7,125 nucleotides of DNA, taken from positions 1-7,125 of the forward strand of contig NZLV01000041.1 in the NCBI GenBank assembly GCA_002694345.1. Reading direction: 5' to 3'. The stretch's first letter is position 1; each line of letters starts with the position of its first letter. The notes beneath the pieces are model-generated. The model was not told where the DNA came from, did no database searches, and was given only the letters and a program-made list of their open reading frames with translations. The stretch is from Maricaulis sp. Lineage in GTDB: Bacteria; Pseudomonadota; Alphaproteobacteria; Caulobacterales; Maricaulaceae. A program made the position numbers and the translations under genes. Shown here in pieces: positions 6,484 through 7,125 of this stretch.

Positions 6484-6633
6484 ATGCGCCAGCGCGCCAA
6501 AGCCATTGCGATTGCCAAGCGGATTGACGAAGAACGTGCCGAGCGCGCGCGCCTGCTCATGACGGCCGGTCTCATTACCATTTCGATTATCATTGGAGCC
6601 GCCCTGCTGGGAGCGCTGCCAACCCCCGTTTGA
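6484..6633 (+). CDS. Small single-span membrane protein, 49 residues, unknown
   Basis: I do not recognise a family. The translation opens with MRQRAKAIAIAKRIDEERAE, a highly charged and probably helical basic segment ending in RARL at about residue 24. A hydrophobic span follows at about 25-46 (LMTAGLITISIIIGAALLGA), then a short PTPV tail. By the positive-inside rule the basic end would be cytoplasmic and the C-terminus outside or periplasmic. Support for a real gene is the AGGAGA ribosome binding site 6 nt upstream, a clean amphipathic-plus-membrane design, and an intrinsic terminator 28 bp after the stop. There is no cleavable signal peptide that I can see. It could be a small regulatory or complex-associated membrane protein; the sequence shows no toxin-antitoxin partner beside it. 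Confidence 0.65.
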   Translation: MRQRAKAIAIAKRIDEERAERARLLMTAGLITISIIIGAALLGALPTPV

Positions 6634-6661
6634 CATCCCCAAGGATGACTGCACGGAAAAC

Positions 6662-6692
6662 AGGCCTCGCTCCAAAAGGAGCGGGGCTTTTT
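6662..6692 (+). terminator. Intrinsic terminator after the small membrane protein gene
   Basis: GCCTCGCTCC (6664-6673) pairs with GGAGCGGGGC (6678-6687) across an AAAA loop, a 10-bp stem with one T-G wobble, and TTTTT (6688-6692) follows directly. This is a textbook rho-independent terminator. The opposite side has a TTTT tract one or two bases beyond the stem, so weak bidirectional activity is possible. It lies only 26 bp before the ilvA start codon. Confidence 0.85.
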
Positions 6693-6718
6693 CGTGTGCG
6701 GTCATACCGGAGACCCGC

Positions 6719-7125
6719 ATGCCTCATACCGCGTTGAAAACCGAAACCCCGCTCACCCCGGACCTCACCGGGGCCTTTGCCTTTGTGGAGACCCTGCATG
6801 CCCAGGGCATGGGCGGCATTCTCAACTCCCCCTGCCTGCCATCACCCGCCCTGTCGGCGGCGCTGGGATGCGAGGTCGTGGTCAAGCTGGAGAATTTGCA
6901 GGCCACCGGGTCGTTCAAGGAACGCGGTGCCTTCGCCCGCCTCTCCGCCCTGACCGAGGAGGAAAAGGCGCGCGGCGTGGTCGCAGCCTCGGCCGGCAAT
7001 CATGCCCAGGGCGTGGCCCGCCATGCCGCTGTGATGGGCATCAAGGCCACCATCGTCATGCCCGAGGGCACGCCCATGGTGAAGGTTCACCAGACCCGCG
7101 CCCTGGGGGCCGAGGTCGATATTGT
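6719..7125 (+). CDS. ilvA: Threonine ammonia-lyase (threonine dehydratase), N-terminal part
   Basis: The first 135 codons of a fold-type II PLP enzyme; the gene runs past the window end. It deaminates threonine to 2-oxobutyrate, the first step of isoleucine synthesis, in the cytoplasm. The diagnostic motifs are KLENLQATGSFKERGA (56-71), with the PLP Schiff-base lysine at K67, and SAGNHAQGVA (91-100), the loop with the cofactor-contacting Asn. IVMPEGTPMVKV (112-123) and ALGAEV follow, as in ilvA/tdcB enzymes. The start is ATG at 6719 with GGAGA at 6709-6713, 5 nt upstream. An N-terminal extension of about 30 residues precedes the core. The regulatory C-terminal (ACT) domain is out of view, so biosynthetic cannot be separated from catabolic with certainty; a serine/threonine dehydratase relative is the main alternative. 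Confidence 0.88.
   Translation, partial: MPHTALKTETPLTPDLTGAFAFVETLHAQGMGGILNSPCLPSPALSAALGCEVVVKLENLQATGSFKERGAFARLSALTEEEKARGVVAASAGNHAQGVARHAAVMGIKATIVMPEGTPMVKVHQTRALGAEVDI

Noticed and set aside
6399..6527. Short frame (MQLRKICAAALDSWEKPR...) overlapping the 49-residue gene
   Set aside because: It has no convincing ribosome binding site, ends inside the small gene in another frame and shows no recognisable features. The frame starting at 6484 is better supported.
6645..6740. Possible leader peptide for ilvA beginning MTARKTGLAPKG
   Set aside because: The only AAGG-like sequence touches the ATG, there is no run of Ile/Val/Leu/Thr codons, and the frame runs on into ilvA. It does not look like an attenuator peptide.

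Overview
The window is a stretch of ordinary, densely packed chromosome from a GC-rich bacterium. The codon use, the Rhizobium-type full-length pyruvate carboxylase, the DUF3137 protein and the ArsR/SRPBCC gene pair all suit an alphaproteobacterium. Hyphomonadaceae/Maricaulales or a relative is a guess, not a demonstration. I see no insertion sequence, phage gene, CRISPR array, tRNA or rRNA, and no clear sign of horizontal transfer.

Layout: (1) 1-1104, plus strand: the last 40 codons of valS (valyl-tRNA synthetase), followed 3 nt later by a DUF3137 membrane protein that starts with TTG. (2) About 1107-4562, minus strand: a complete pyruvate carboxylase gene (pyc), converging on the DUF3137 gene with only 2 bp between the stop codons. 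(3) About 4563-4818: a divergent regulatory region. It holds a near-perfect LacI-type palindrome in front of the start I prefer for pyc, and a perfect 16-bp palindrome over the -10 region of the promoter facing the other way. (4) 4819-6361, plus strand: a tight three-gene operon of an ArsR-family repressor, an SRPBCC/AHSA1-like protein and a DUF4287-DUF5655 protein. (5) 6484-6633: a 49-residue single-span membrane protein with a strong ribosome binding site, followed by an intrinsic terminator. (6) 6719 to the window end: the first 135 codons of a threonine ammonia-lyase (ilvA-type).

Functionally, pyc (anaplerotic oxaloacetate supply) and ilvA (2-oxobutyrate for isoleucine) are core metabolism and valS is translation. 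The three-gene ArsR unit looks like a small self-regulated accessory module of unknown purpose. The most useful observations are the pyc start, which should probably move 49 codons inward to a TTG so that the LacI-type palindrome becomes leader DNA, the candidate operator of the ArsR unit, and the small membrane protein. I found nothing I would call a new defence or mobile system.
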